Assembly: GCF_041296385.1 (NCBI RefSeq) | Contig: NC_091014.1 | Location: 9,771,578 to 9,835,577, forward strand | Length of the DNA: 64,000 bases | DNA from: Aphelocoma coerulescens | Lineage: Eukaryota > Chordata > Aves > Passeriformes > Corvidae | Direction of reading: 5' to 3' | Shown here: one piece after another, positions 38,901 through 53,784 of the stretch | How the letters are laid out: the number at the start of each line of letters is the position of its first letter | Numbering within the stretch: position 1 is the first letter of the stretch | Notes under the pieces: model-generated | What the model was told of the DNA's origin: nothing | Databases searched by the model: none | The model's input: the letters and a program-made list of their open reading frames with translations, nothing else | Program-made: the position numbers and the translations under genes

Positions 38901-41900
38901 TTCCTCTTAACTTCTTGTCGCTCAGTCTTGCAGAAGATTAAAAGCATCCTATGGGGCGTGGTGTGGATAGGAAGTAGAAGAGAAAGTGTATAAATGTGTA
39001 TGTTAAGGCCACATCTGTGACCTGAAAAGGTTCTTTCTGTTTATTGTGAAACAAAGTTCTGGTTATTTGGTTTATATCACCTTGATTCTGCTGGCATATT
39101 AAAGAAAGGAAATTTGAGGAGAGCAGTAGGGATATCCTTGTCCATCTAAAATCTGTGGTGAAGCTCCTGTCCAGTAGTTTCTGGGTTTTGCTCTGTACTT
39201 TCTAAAGTTTCCAAGCATTTTCATCTTTGTACATGGGTTGGAAAGGTTTTACTCAAATGATACTCATCTCCTCATTTCAGTCAAAAGGAATTAATATGAT
39301 TAAAAGCCTGATCCAAAGTTCATTGAAGTCACTAAGTGCTGGATCATAGCCTAAATGTGGTAAAACCAGCCATAAAACTGAAAGCTCAGTTGAGCTCTTC
39401 AACCACTGAACTCCTCTTTCTGTGTCCTTCAAAGACTTTGTGTCCTTATTGTAGAGTAACGAGAAATGTCATTGTTGATATATCAAAAGTAAAAGAATCT
39501 TCCCTTAAAGAGTGTAGGGGGCTTTCTTCTTGCTTTTTTGTTGGTTTTTTTCTAATCTCATTGACTTCACTTCTGATGTTCGTTGTAAGTCTCTATATTG
39601 TGTCACCAGGTCACAGATTCTGTTCAGGAAACTCCTATTGAGCACAGAGTTCTCAGAAAGACGGTGATCAAGTTGAGTGTGCAAAGTTTAAAACAATAAA
39701 TATAGCCTTAACTCCAGATGGATTTCTTGTATCGTTTATTGTTTTGTATTTTCTTTTGCTGTTCTCTGTATGGGGAGGTAACAGCGCAAACAGAGATGGA
39801 GCTAGCTAGAGTACCCTTTAAATATAAACAAATAAGCCCCAAGAAAGAGTGTTCATTAACAATTCCTTGATTTGCAGATTTTTTTCATAAAGCAACCCTG
39901 ATTTTTGCCTCCACATGAGTAAATCTTGTCAACTCAACTTTCTCAAATCCATCTGTCACATCTTATTTGTCTATTGAAAATTACTAAATGCTGTAAGTAT
40001 GTTTTGCAAGAGTACATGTGTGGTTCTCCTTTGTTATTGTTGCTCAATTGGATACATATTACTTGAGAAAAAGTAAGTGGAAAAGCATTGCACACAGATT
40101 TAGCTCTATTACTCCCTGGCTACAATTCAAGCCATATTAAAAGTAAGTGTCTTGTTTAAAATTGCAGTGATAGTGACAACTACTCCATCCTTGATGTGCA
40201 GTTGATTTACAATTTTATAGCATGGATTTTTATCCAGATGAAATCATGGCCCTAGTGAAAGCAATGGCAAAACTTCTGTCTGTTTCAATCTGTCCCACAT
40301 GGAGTGATGAGGAAGGAATGGCACCACACTGAATTACCTGTATGTACACTAATGTAAATATGATACCTGGCTTGTAGTTTGTTGACCCAGTCTGGTTGTA
40401 GTTGATGACCTGCCAGTGGGTTTGATTGTGGTTTTTCCTTTCCATCAAACTTTATAACTCACAATTCAATACCTCTGCAAATATTGGGAAAGCAGGACAA
40501 AGTGGGAGAAGGAAATGGGGAGAGAAATATTGGCAAAGGAGCCTATTTCTCTTGAGCTGGGACCAGTATTGGAGTTAGTCTCAAATTTCAAGGTAGCGGC
40601 TTAAAAACCTTTGCTTAAACTATCTTGTAAGAATACTGTCTGAGGGAAAAGCCTCTCTGACATGCCTGAAAGGGAGAGAACAGCCCTAACTTAGTAAGAA
40701 GACTTTGGGATGTAAACCAGGGACATCTGCATCTTAACCTTCCACCATTTGTGACAAAATTTCTGCACGGCTCGAGCACTCTTGGACCTCGCAGTTCAGT
40801 CAGTGTAGGAGGCTGTGGGACGGTGAAGATACCAAGTGCAGCCACAGCCACTTCAGCTTTTTTTTTTGCCCCAAAATAATGAGTCTTTCAGGGAAGATCT
40901 GTGTGTTGGTCTTTCTGTCACTGGTTGACTGGGGTCTTCTCAAGACCTGGGAACTCTCAGGGAGGTGCTAGGACTACCCTGCCTGGCTCTGACAGCCCAC
41001 AGGCTGACAGGAGGGAGAAGCTGATGAAGGAAGTGCCGAAGCTCAGATCTTGCCTATATAGGGAAATTTTCAGCTAGCTAATTAGGGCCTGAGACAGGCA
41101 GTGTAATTGGAACAAGGAGGGTGAAAGCCTAGCCCAACATTCTCGTTTTGCATTTCCAACTTTCCCATTTAAATCCAGTGGAAAAAGTGGTTTCTGAATT
41201 ACAGAGCCTCCCTTTTCTGAGAAGCTGGAGTTGTCTATAATTTTTTTTACTCTATGGTTTGCAAATGACTGAATTATTCATGGGAGATGCTGTATTGACA
41301 GCCATGGAAACACTATTCTTTTGCTGCAGACAAGGTGTATGCAGCACTTACTTGTATTGTTTGTAACAGCATCTTTAAAACTCTGACCTAGGGGGGAATT
41401 TAAATATCCATAGTTTCACTGAGCTCAGTGTAGCTTCTGATATGTGAAGTCTGCCTTAAAATTTACTTCTGTGCTTGAAGCTTTTGATCAGGACTGAAGT
41501 ACCTATCTATTTGCTTAGGGTTTTTTCAGGTGTATACTTATTCCATAACACTTAGCAAAACGGTATTATAATAAGAAACCCAGTCATGGCAGGTTGTTAC
41601 AATGTTACAATGTAAATGGGTTATTTTTTATAATCTCTCCTACATGTGACTCTGTATGCACAGAAAGCATTTCCATGGAGTTCCCACCTGAAAAGAAACC
41701 ACAAAATGATTTGTATTTTTAACTCATTCTTTTTTTCTTGGAAGTATTTTTCAGTTTTAATTTAATGCATTGCTATACTGTGATCCTTTTAATATGGTTT
41801 TGGTTTGCTTAATCGCTGATTCTGCATATGGCCTTTAATGCCCGCAGCTGCTGTTAGAGAATCTTCTTTATTTACTTCCTCTGGCCCACAGACTTCTCCC

Positions 41901-44381
41901 TCATGTGCATACCTGGAATACTACAATGGAAGCGCCTGCAATAAAAAGTTGTTCCAGTATTTTCAACATTTTCTTCATCAGCTGGAGCCTGAGTTGACCC
42001 CAGTTCAATCTGAAGCAAAATCACATCTTCACCTGAGGCAGTGCCTAAGTGACTGAGAGGAAAACAAATGCTTCTAAGTGGTGTCAATGGTTCTGACATT
42101 TTCCAGTTGTTTAAAAGCTAAAGAGGATAAAATTGTTTTCAGGCTCCCACACACTTATTTTTAAGCAAATGTGTGGGGTGGACCCTGGGAGCTCTATGTC
42201 AAACTTTTAAATGGAGGTTCTGTAGCCTGTTAGGGTGCTCTTGTTAATTAAGGTTGCATGTAAAAATTGTGCTGGTGTTGGTGGGCGATTCAGTGAATTC
42301 CTTCCCTTGCAGGATTAAAGCTCCCTTCAGGAATGTCTGCAAGTTCACGGTCCTCCCACATGCAGCCTTCATATAAGTTAGCTGCTCTCTTCCAGTAACA
42401 GCTGTGGATAGTGAGCATAACTGTGGGGATAGTACTTTTACTTGACTTTTCCTATTTTTTCCAAGTGGGATAGTGCCTGAATATACAAGAGAGAAAAGGA
42501 TGGCCACAGCTGTTGAGAGAATCAGAAATCTTGAGTGTTGTAACCTTTCTCTCGCACCACAGGAGGTCCTCTGTGGTGTCTTTCTCTTTCTTTGTGACTG
42601 ACACAGTCAGCCACATTAGGCTCTTTTCAGTGTCAGGGAAAGGAGAAGTACCTCCAGAGAGATAATCTTGGGTTAGGCAGACTGAATGAGACTTTAAAGG
42701 GTGCTCATCACTTGTCATTGACTGTAAAAGGAATTAAGCTTCTTGTTCATTTATTTAGTTTCTTTCTCTCTGGGAATGTATCGAAAGAAGGTACTAATTA
42801 ACTGCTATGGAAGGACTTAGGCTGTATTCTGATCCAAAGCTTCCTAATTTAAGAAGCTGCTTCTGCCTAAATGAGTATTTAAAGTTGTGTAAAAATTGAG
42901 CTGATTAAACATAGGGATGGCCTCAGTATCTGCGATTTTGAGGTCACCTGTGACTCTAAATTTGCACCAAACTTGCAGTATAGAAAGAAATGAACAGTAC
43001 CACTACATTCTTCATATTTTTAAATAATTATCTAATTTGCTTCTCACATTTCCCATGTCTCTCTTCCTTAATAAGATCATCCCAAATCCAGTGACACATG
43101 CTGGAAGTGACTGTCTGGGGCTACAGAGCTTTGCTAATTCAATGGCTTAATCATTTAGAGCTTTCAATAAGCTGTCCCCTGGCCAGCCCCATTACCTTCT
43201 GAATGCTTCTGCACTTTGAAGAGAAAAGCATACTCAAGTCTCAATTTCATAGTGTGTAGTTTGCAAATAAAAATTCCCTGTGTATATGTGCAATTCAAAG
43301 GACAGGTGTCTTGACACTTTTTCAGCTGAACTATTTCAATTGTGAGAGTGGAATGAAACCTAATTTATTAATTTCTAAAAGTTCTAAATAAATTTACAGT
43401 TTGGGGGATTCTTTTCTCCCTTTGGGGATTACAGATCCCTCTTGAACAAGACATATCTACAGCAGTCTGTAAAATATGTGAGCACTACTCTACTTTGTGT
43501 CACATCTAGTTTTCATCCTTTGCTGTTTGATAGCCAAACAGTAAAGTCAGAAGTTTTTGCCATTCTTCTAATATTTTAAAGTTGTTTGACATTTATTGGG
43601 CTGCCTGCTTATCTCTCCAGCTGGATGTTGCAGAAACTTTAGAAGTGAGCAGTCAAATAAAATTCTCATCTCTTATAAATATTTTCATGCAAAGTTGGAT
43701 CTTGCAGCGAACAATCTAAGGAATGAAGTAGTTATTTGCTTTCATCTAACTTGTGGAAGGAGGAAAAAAAAAGCTCTCCTTTACTCCTCACTCTAATGAA
43801 GCAAAGCTCATGTTGGTTCTGACGGCCCCTCTTGGCTCCTTTTGAAATTCCAGCCTTGTATGAGAAAAGGACACAAAAAAGCTCTGTGAGATAATTTAAA
43901 GGATTTAGAGCTGCCTTTCAAGGGGGAGGGGTTGGTGGCCTTTTCTAGAGGAATCACATGATAAATACAGCTCACAAGCATCCAAAAGAGCTGCAGAGAG
44001 TGCAGGGTACAGCTTTCATCTCCAGCTGATGCTGGAATGGCAATAACTCTCCTCTGCTAGACACAGATCCCACGTGTGGCCAAGGCACAGAATGAGGTCC
44101 CTTAAGATGATACCTCAGGGTGTTAATTTTACTTTGACTTCTTTCATGGATTTCCCGGTACAACTTCATTACTTTTGCATGAATGTAGAGCCTGAAATGG
44201 TTCTGACTCCTTGTGAAGCTCTTTTTCTCGAAGTACAACAACAACAACACTCAGTATTACCTGTAGGCCAACTTGATCTCCTCTCCACCACACCAGGTCC
44301 TTTCCAAGGTCTCTATCCTGCTGGGGCCATGTGATAAATCCAGTTCCCATCGAGGGATAGGAGGGACAGCAGAAATTATGT

Positions 44382-44418
44382 CTGGGGATCTGGGAAAAAC
44401 AACTTTATCTTCAAGATT
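44382..44418 (+). repeat. 37-bp direct repeat, copy 1
   Basis: This stretch, starting CTGGGGATCTGGGAAAAAC and ending CTTCAAGATT, recurs without a mismatch at 45865-45901. The flanks on both sides are unrelated. Confidence 0.95.
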
Positions 44419-45864
44419 GCATTTTTCCCTGTATTCACTTCTACTACAACAGATTAATGGCTCTATCAAAACTTCTTGCTCTGATGACCCTGTAGGCAAC
44501 AACATAAATGTATTCCTGAGGTACTTGCAAATTGCACAGTTAGGAAATCGCTTCATTTTGAATTGCTGCTCTTCCAAGAAGCTTCAGAGTCCACTCACCA
44601 AGACCAAGTGAATATTCAGTTGTACAGGAAAGTGTGATAACATTTTCGAAGAGCTCCAGTTGGGACTTCTCTGCAAGGTCAGACATCAGCAAAGCAGAAT
44701 TTCCAGGACGTTGGCTGTTGGGTTATCAGAATGGTAAATCCCAGTCTATATTTTTGTTCCAAATGTGTAACCCTAGTTGTTTGTACTCTAGCCATAAAAA
44801 CTGACCTGCAACAAATTGGCAAGCTAGATTTCATCTCAAGTGAAGCTATTCAGGAATTTGTTAAAATTTAAAAGAAGTTTTTCATAGTTCATTTTAAAGG
44901 AATGTTATGAAGTAAAGTATTAACAACAATAATATATGTTGAAAATCTTTGCTTTTGTCTGCAGCCTGTATTATTGAGATAGAAAATTACATAAATTTCT
45001 AATTCTATTTTTTCAGATTTTGTTTCTCATCTGTAATGGGAAACCACTGGATGTTCTACTTCCTTTTCTCGCATCCTTTTACAATTCTGCGTGTTTCATC
45101 ATTCTTTAAACGTGCACTGTAACTCAACTCTTTACTGGACAATAGTCATAAATTAGGAAAGTTTTGTTAATCTCACCTACATCGCCTACAAATGGAGGCT
45201 GGATATTAACAGAAACCCAGCACCACAGCTGATGATACACAGGAAGTCTGTACTGTAAAGGGAATCAAAGAAAGTACCATAAATGTGAAATCCTATTAAT
45301 TCCTTGGCTCTTTGTCAGCTCCTTCACCTGTAAAGTGGTATTAAGTGATTTCATGAGGAATTGCTCAAGGTCAGAGACTTGCCATGCTTATTCAGAGCTG
45401 TATCGTACTCTCAGAATAATCCCATTAATGTGTGTATTCAAAGTTCAGTCAGAACTTATTTTTGATCAACATAGAAAGGCCTTACAAGTACTTTAAAGTG
45501 ATTGTAATAGTAATATTCACAGCCACGTATGCCTGTGACATGAAACACATCCCTATTATCCAGAAAGCATATCTAATTTAATTCCATTTGGATATTCCAG
45601 ACAGTTTTATACAGGAGCCCTTCACAGTGTTTTTGGAGTATCCACCTCTATTTCACACTAAATACACTGTGAAGGTGATTACAGATGGCTCTGGAGAAGA
45701 GCCTTTGCATTTAGTCTTTGCAGTATTGTCTGCCAATGGTGTGTGAGTGCTCATGAGATTCTGGCCTATTTCATTGAGTTAAGCTAGGGCTTTTTTATCG
45801 TAGCTGATAATCATATTTTAAAATTAAGAGGGAATAAAAAGTGGAAATTTTTTTTTTTCTTGTG

Positions 45865-45901
45865 CTGGGGATCTGGGAAAAACAACTTTATCTTCAAGAT
45901 T
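45865..45901 (+). repeat. 37-bp direct repeat, copy 2
   Basis: Identical to 44382-44418, in the same orientation, with 1,446 bp between the copies. It sits between a T-rich run (about 45848-45858) and a small perfect hairpin, which suggests a break-repair insertion at this site. Confidence 0.95.
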
Positions 45902-45920
45902 TAGTTCCGACAGAACTAAA
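45900..45920 (+). repeat. Short perfect hairpin
   Basis: TTTAGTTC (45900-45907) and its reverse complement GAACTAAA (45913-45920) flank a 5-nt spacer. The left arm overlaps the last two bases of the 37-bp copy. There is no T tract after it that would suggest a terminator role, and none is expected in a vertebrate intron. Confidence 0.85.
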
Positions 45921-48900
45921 ACCTCACTTGGGACAATTTATCCCTTTGTACTCGGTCTGAGCATACCTTACCAAGCCACTGGTGATTAACACCCCCTGGC
46001 TCCTTCAAGTGTATGTGTTTCCTTCCCAAGAGATTATAGAAAAAAACCTTCTCTTTCTTTGTGCACACATCCTTTTTTTCTGACTGTCCGTACCCCAAGT
46101 GTTCCCCCCCACCTTCTCCAGGATGAAGGCAACCTTTCCTAGACACTTGGGGAAGTATTCAGTAATCAGTTGAGTCAGTTATAATTGCCTATCATTTGTG
46201 CCTCACTCTCTGGAAAACTGTTGCTTGACAGCCCTACTTCAGACCTAATAATGAGGATAAACTGCTATAATAAATTCATGAGTAGAATTTTGCATTTCAC
46301 AAAGATTCACATTCTCATTCCTAAAGTAAGTAAGAAAGCACCTGTTCCCTTTGTCAGCCTGGCCTATGAAAAGAAAATTGGTGTTTCATATATTCCACAT
46401 ACCTTAAATGCAGCATTTAAATATTATCTTCAGTGAATTATCTCAAGGAATGTTTTTCTTTGCTTTTATACTTCCTCGTGCCACTTATGTGATGTAATTG
46501 TTGTTTTGAATAGCATTCTTTTTCCATAATAAGCTAACCATTTTCATGCCATTAATTAGGAAATACAGGGAAAATGCAAGTTTTTGTGTGATTTTGATGT
46601 ACTTTTGAACTTCAGACACAAGTTTGTAGTTTGACATGTTAAACTATAGTGGCTTACTTGACCACATGCTACATGGTTTTCTTTACAGTTTTGCAGGTGC
46701 TAGGAGAGCTAAGTTTAGTTCTTGAGGTTGGCAAACAGACCAGCTGAGAGCAATGGAAAAGGTCCTGTTTACTGATGTTAAAAGACTTCATATGTTTTCA
46801 GAGAGACAAATGTCAAGTGTCATGTGTATTATTATTCTATATTAGAAATTTTAAGCAGTCATCAACTATTCTGGTGTAAACCAAATGTAACATCAGTACT
46901 GTGACTGCAGTGCTGCATGTTTAGACCCCTGATTCTGCTAATTGACTTTTTACCAAAGGGAATGAGGACATGACTGAGCAATGCAACTTGTAGTTTTTTA
47001 ATACAATTTCCATAGCTGAGACCATAAACAGCCCCTTAAGGTCATTTCTCATAACTGCCACTCTCTTAAATTTTTTCTACCAGCATTTAGGAATATGATA
47101 AATGCTGAATTTTGTTTCACTGTAGGTTCACCCCCATTACAATGCATAGAAACTATTTTACCTTATGCCAGACATATGGAAGTGATCAATGTATGTAAAT
47201 TGTATGAGGAGAGGTGAAATACAGCTTTCTAGACAAGGAAATGTGTACTTGTTTCTGGCTATAAGACACTGAGAGCACACCAGAAAAGACTTTAAGTCTT
47301 CAAATAAGTTTTCCTTTAAAAGTAACAATTGGCGAGAGGGTAGAATAGCAATGATTTTTGATAATCACCATGAAAGCACAGTATTGTCCTGAGCTCAACT
47401 GCCCAGGCAGATCTCTTGGACACCAGGGTTTAAGAGGCAATTGCTTGCATGTGCAGGGCCAGACCATGAACCTCCTTCTGAAATGCAGAGGTGAACTGTT
47501 CTGGGACCCACTGTGCTCAGTAGTAAAAGTCAAGTTTCTTCAAACACAGGGTTTAACTGGCAGGGCCAGCTTAAATGTCTGCTTTTCATTTTCCTCCTCT
47601 GATGTCATGGTGCCCACTGTGCAATGATTTGAACCTATTCTAAAAGTCAGGTTGTGAGGGGCTGAGTTATTTTTTGGGTTCTGAGTGACCACAGCAGGAA
47701 AAACCAAGACCTTAAATCAGCTATGCTTTTCAAATACGATTTAAACTTACTGTTCCCCAGATGGTCTCTAAGAAATAAATACTTATTTTATGACTAATAG
47801 GCATTCACTGTGCTCCCCAAATTTTCCATTCCAATAAAGTTGGATTTTTATTTTGATTTTTTTTTTTCATATTCAATATTGCAGAATAAGAAACTAATCT
47901 AGAGTCTGGCAGGCCTTTATTCTAAGGCATTGTCATATCTTTCATTCTGAGTTGAAAAATGGACAGAGAATTGGGTTTCATAAATGTGTGGAGGAGCTGT
48001 CAAAGTTCCCATTTGCATGTGAATGGTCAGCTGAGGTAGGAAGGGAGATATGTAAATAATTCTCTAGCTAGCTCCTGGCAAAGATCATTGCATTTCAAAG
48101 TACTGTGAAAAGCAGCACCATAAAACTTTAACCTATTCACTGGTATGGAAACTCCCACACCTTAGATAGATCTACTATAATAATGACCACTTGGGGAAAA
48201 ATGAATCTTAAAAAGCAATATCAGGTCTCCAAGTACTATACATTTTCTGCTTCTTTTAATATTTCATAAAAGATAAGCAAAAAAAGCCACTCTTCCTTCT
48301 CCCCCAATGAAGGAGGGGAAAAAAAAAAAGGGAAAAAAGCACAAGATCTAAGCAGTAAGCAGATGTAGACCTTCACTGAAAATCTGGCAGGTAAGTGTGA
48401 TAGGAGTGAAAGAAATGTAAAAGATTTGAGTATTATTCTGTATTTTGTCGGTATCTCACCCAGGAGGCACCCAAAAAAATCATTACTTTAATCTTCCTTG
48501 CAAACTGTCCAGCATTTCACTATTCTGTTCTGCTGCTGTACTTCAGTACATGCTCAGCTAGATAAAGCTGAATGTTGTAGTTTAAAACCAAATGTGTCCT
48601 TCAAAATATACAGTTCTTCATGGATCCAAAAAGGTGAAAAAGTGAAAGAAAACAGTAGAAAAATGAGGAACGCAGAGTAAAACAAAATCTTAATAGACTC
48701 TGAGTCAGACAGTTTTCCACATATTTTATTGTGCCTCATATCTGCTTAGATAGAATTGGCATGTGTGTATATGGAGAGACAATGATTTACTTAGCCCTTT
48801 ATGCCTGAAACAGCTCCAAAACCTGTGATTAGGCAGGCACAAGGAGTAGAAAATGTTTCCTGAGTAAAGTTCACCTCCAAAATTGCTATGGGTATGTATG

Positions 48901-51660
48901 TACCCCTTAATAATGAGACAGCATGGGACTGTTGCTGTAGTTTACCAGTATAATTTCCCTGATACTGTTTTGTAGTCTCCATCTACTTACCTCAGAATGC
49001 CATGATGTATTTCATTCAAGCTCCATATTTCAGAAAATAATTCATGTCACCCTTGTAATCATTTTCAGCACAGTCCTTCTTTCTCACAAAGCTTCTGTGC
49101 AATAATTTGATCTGGTTATGCTGTTCCAAAAAACCCACAAAGTTAAATGGAATTTAATTCACTAAATTTACAAAGGGCAGTTATTCAAAGGCTCTGGGAT
49201 TTTCTCTATCACATAATATTCCTGTAATGAAATGTGATTTGTCTTGGGATTTACCAGGAGATTAAAAACAACAAAAAAAATCTTACTGATCTTACAAACA
49301 CCTACTCACATGAGTATTCCTTTTGATTTCAATGTACCTGGCACTTGTGGTGTGAAGTGCCCTTTTGAGAGGTTATGCAAGTTATTCTTCACTTAGAAAA
49401 TAATCAACCAATCAACCCAAGCTCTTGTAGGGATCACTTGAAATTTTTGAGCTCTGCCCATTTAATGGGAAGAAATGATACAAAAACTGTTCAAAATGTA
49501 GTTCTACGCAAATGAAAGTTTCCATTCAGTAATAATCCCTTTTGATCTGTCTTATCCCATGTTTCTGCTGTGCTCTACCACAAGAGGAGCATTCCCTGCC
49601 TTGCTATCATGTCCAGTGGGACAAAATATCAGTTAAAGTCACTATGAAAGACCCTTAGTCTGGTAGATATTTGAGTATTAATATGAAATGTGATCAGATT
49701 TTTTGAATGACCAGGCAATTTTAAACAGTTTTTGAGTAAAGGAATGTCATATCTTATCCAAGCCCTGTCCCATTTTCCCTGTTAACGGGTCTTTCCATTA
49801 AACCCTGTGTGCAGAAGCCCATTTGTGTGACTGTGCATGGAGCACACATTAGGCAGTTCTGCTGATTCAAGCACAGTAACTTTTGATAAAGTGATACCAC
49901 AATATTGGAATATGGTTTTTACAATGCAGCAGTTCTGTTTCAATAACCATTCCCAATCCATGAAAAAAGGGTACAGCATTGTGGGAACTTTTATCCTTTA
50001 CTGGAGTATTACTTCTTTATTGTAGCTATGGCTCCAGGCACTTTTGAGTGAAAGTTGCTACTGACTGCTTCTCACATGAGCTGGTTGGAGGGAGCCCAGG
50101 AGATCTCCCCACAGCAGGAGACTCCAGAGCTGCTTTCCTGCCACTCCAAATAGCTGCTAATGCTAGCAACTGAGCAAGGAATCCCTGCTCCTTTTCAAAC
50201 ATCAGTCTGACAAAGTGGGACAGTGAGCACAGGGGCCATGTGCTCCCTCACCCCAGACATCTTGTCAATGGGCTCTCAGTGCTCTTTGCAAAACGGCAGG
50301 AGGAATCTCAGATTGCAGCCACTCAGATGTAGCCACTTGTTCAGACACTTCTATTACCTGAAAATTTATTGTGGTCTGTGTCAAATGTTAAGGAAATGCA
50401 GAAAGTCTCAAATGCTGTAGAGAGTGGTGAGGCAATAAAATTTTTCACATTTTATGATAGGTATACATTTAAAGAAGGAAGCAAAAATAAAGCTTTCTAT
50501 TAAAAATAGGAGCAGAAACGATTTGTGGCATAGAATCCAATAGGAAACACATTTACACAACTTCTAGTTATGGTGCAGTTGGCTGTGAAGTCCTTCAGTA
50601 GGCTGTAAGGGGCATCAATTTAATTAATGGGAGCTGTTACTTAAGTTATGTTAGCAATCAGTGAACAAGCCACAGAGTAGCTCATGAGTGAGTAAGTCTA
50701 TGATGTCTTGGAACAGAGGCATCCTAGCACTTCTCTAATGCTGGCCATGGATGATGTTGGAAGGCAGAGGTTGCGTTATGTGTTACCATACATGCAAGAG
50801 ATTCATGTATGAAGAAGGCCACATACTGTGAGGAAGCCCCTGAGCCTGTTCAAGTGATAACTGAAGGACATGTGGCCATCAGACATCTGTACAAAACTGT
50901 CAGCCCAGTGGGGTGATGGAGTACATCACCAGGGCACGTGGAGTGTAAATGCAACATGAGAAACTCCTTCCTTCACCTGTTTTGTCGTACTGAGACCAGA
51001 AGTCCTCTCCCACTTCACTGCTCTTGCACAGGGATTTTTTGGGTCTGGCTAGCCTCAGCCTATTCTTCTGTGATGCCAAGCAGATGGATGAAACTTAACA
51101 AATTCTGAGCTCTGGAAATATCCTTAGCTGCATGCATGCATTTACCTACCTAATGTATACAAATATGAAGCTATTTACACACCCATACTTGGCCCAGATC
51201 CACAGACAGTGCAAAATTACACCACACCCGGCTGCAAGTTATTTTTAGCTCCTCCTCAATGTAAATGTCTAGTTCATAATTAAGTTTCAAAATAATGAAT
51301 GATGTGTTTTGTGTTTCAGTGGGTATAATCGTTTGCATTGCATAGTGAATGATTTAAGCATGAAAGGTCTTGCATTCCTAAATCTGTTACAGAATGTGGG
51401 TGGGAGGTGGATCTTTGCTCATACCAGGAAACAAAGACTGAATGAATATTTGTCACGATGTTTCATCAAGGCAGTGCTAATGTTAGTTGAAGATACATTG
51501 TGGCAAGACTGACAGCTTGCTTACTGTAAAAATTTCTGAAAACTGGGGCATTTTAGTGTTTATAAGGGATGTTAGCAGTGTTGATACTGTAGCCACCCAA
51601 CCGTGAGCCTTGTGCAGTAGGCAGTTAATTAAGCCAGAAATGAAGATCAAATGCTATTGA

Positions 51661-51730
51661 ATCACTTCCCCCTAAAAAAACCCCAAAAAATCAAACCAAA
51701 CCAAAGAACAAACAAACAAAAAAAACAGCA
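51661..51730 (+). repeat. A/C-rich low-complexity tract
   Basis: Almost pure A and C with AAAC, CCAAA and CAAA units, similar in style to the tract just upstream of the SEMA3A promoter. Confidence 0.85.
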
Positions 51731-52048
51731 GCAAAAACCTAAATCTAACTAAAACCCCCACACCTGAAAATCCAGCACAGTTTTCTCCAGTTTTGACATA
51801 AGAGCTGTCAGGAATTATATCTTCTTTTTCCCTCATGTTCTTTCCTTAATCATCTGTGGCTGCTCTTCAGTATTAGGGTGGCTTCTGCATTAGACTCACT
51901 TTTGGTCTGGCTGCATATCCCTGTGCTGATGTTCCCATCTCCAAGATCAGAGTGGAGATTTTGCCATAAGTTCAAGATTTGTGCTCAGTCCTGCACCTAG
52001 AGACAAGATGATCCCCACGTACACCTGCTAAAGAGCAATTACAATACC

Positions 52049-52125
52049 AAAGAAAGAAAGAAAAGAAAAATCAAGAAAGAAAAGAAAAATCAAGAAAGAA
52101 AAGTAAAGAAAGAAGGGAAGAAAGA
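52049..52125 (+). repeat. Purine-rich tract with 19-bp tandem repeat
   Basis: The 19-bp unit AAGAAAGAAAAGAAAAATC occurs at 52054-52072 and 52073-52091 and starts again at 52092-52103. It is embedded in a longer GAAA-rich purine tract. It is a likely length-variable minisatellite. Confidence 0.9.
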
Positions 52126-53784
52126 CTAGTTAGAAGAAATAAAGGGTTATTTTCTTCAGCAGTGTCCGTATGTCTTAAACTGGAATTGTAATGGAATGTT
52201 ATCTTTACGTGCATTGAAAAAAACAGTACAAAACCCACAACAACAACAAAAAACCCAAGGAGAGCTATTTCTAATAAAAACATTACTCATACTAGTATCA
52301 TAGCCCTGACCTTACGTTTATTGGCATGAATGCGAGCTTATAAAGCTGTGTGGATGTTTGCCATATGCAAATCCATCCATCCATAAATCAGTGTACAGAC
52401 TGGAGACTGCACAGCTGAAGTGACTGTAATGGTAAATGAAACCTTTCACCACCAGGTCAAATGCAGTTCAGCATATGTGGTAAATGGAAAAGCACTATCA
52501 TACAGGAATTGATCTGTGGCGTGTGTGAAACAAGTGACTGAGCAGTTCACACTGTTCACCACCACAACTGGCTCCCCAGGTTGGAGCTGGCAGATAAGTT
52601 GGAGCTGCAATGGCAAAGCAGTGAAGCAACCTGGCAGAGAATTTGCCTTATGGGAATGTCTGGTAGTGTATTACAAGGATTAGGCAGGCTTTTTTCATCA
52701 AAATGAATTGTCAATGAAAAAGGAAGTTTCTATTTAATCCAAATTTTCCACCAGTTCTATCCAAATGAAAACATTACTTTGGACTGTGGTGCTGATCTAA
52801 TGCACATAATGTTATATTCATCTGACATTAACCTCTGTGTGTTCAGGGTAGCAGCAGGGTTTGTAAAAGCTTTTTGTGGTTTTCCTGCTTTCTTGCCCAT
52901 TCTTTTCTGAAGAGGGCAGTTAACTCCCATTAAAATCTTTGAGGGTACTCAGAGATCAGCATAAGGCTTATATGATAGCAGGATGGCAAAGAACATACAG
53001 CTCTGTCTCAGGTTCTGGTCCAAATAAGTGATGAGGCACGTTTATCATTTATATAAGGTGCAGTTCAGGGTCAGAGGGTGCCATGTGGGACAAGACACAG
53101 CAAAAACCTTTTCCAGGCTTTGTGATTTTGGAATATGACTTGGCCACGGCTGAACTGTAGAGTGTGTTTTTCCCCCTTACAGGCTAAGGAAGTTGGACCA
53201 GACCAGAACAAACATAGATAAAATGATAAAAAACAAAATTCACACATTCCTGGATTTATTTTTTTTTCTAAGTTGTCACTCTGAGAAGTTCAGTATTTTG
53301 ACTGTTTGACTTAATTTGAAAACAGATGTTGGAATATTGTAATTTCCCTAGAGACAAAAAAAAATTCCTTACTTTTCTCGGCTTTCCTTATTCCTGCTAC
53401 GAAACCATGTTGTCACAGAAAACAGTGCTTTGTAAAGCTCCTATGTGAGTTGTGAAGCTCCAAACCATCTTGACACATTCAGCTATGTGTTAATGTCAAA
53501 ACATAGTTCTCAACATTTATTGCAGCTAAAACAGCATTAAAAATTTATGTCTGATTCTTTGATATGATTCAATACATTATTTTAAAAATGAGTACTGTTA
53601 CTGGTTATAGTTTGCTTAACAGAACATTTGCTCTACTTTTAAAGAATAAATCTTTTGAGACATTGATAAGTTGAGGTATGTGTTTGCCTTCATGTTTCAA
53701 GGATGTTACTAATTCCAGGAAGATTGGTCTTGTGGCTAGAAGTGTGAATGGATGATAGATGTCCTTCAATTCGGGGATCTTACA

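Noticed and set aside
44074..44611. Cluster of overlapping frames on both strands near 44.0-44.6 kb
   Set aside because: Frames of 66 to 112 codons on opposite strands with no domain; consistent with a locally stop-poor stretch.
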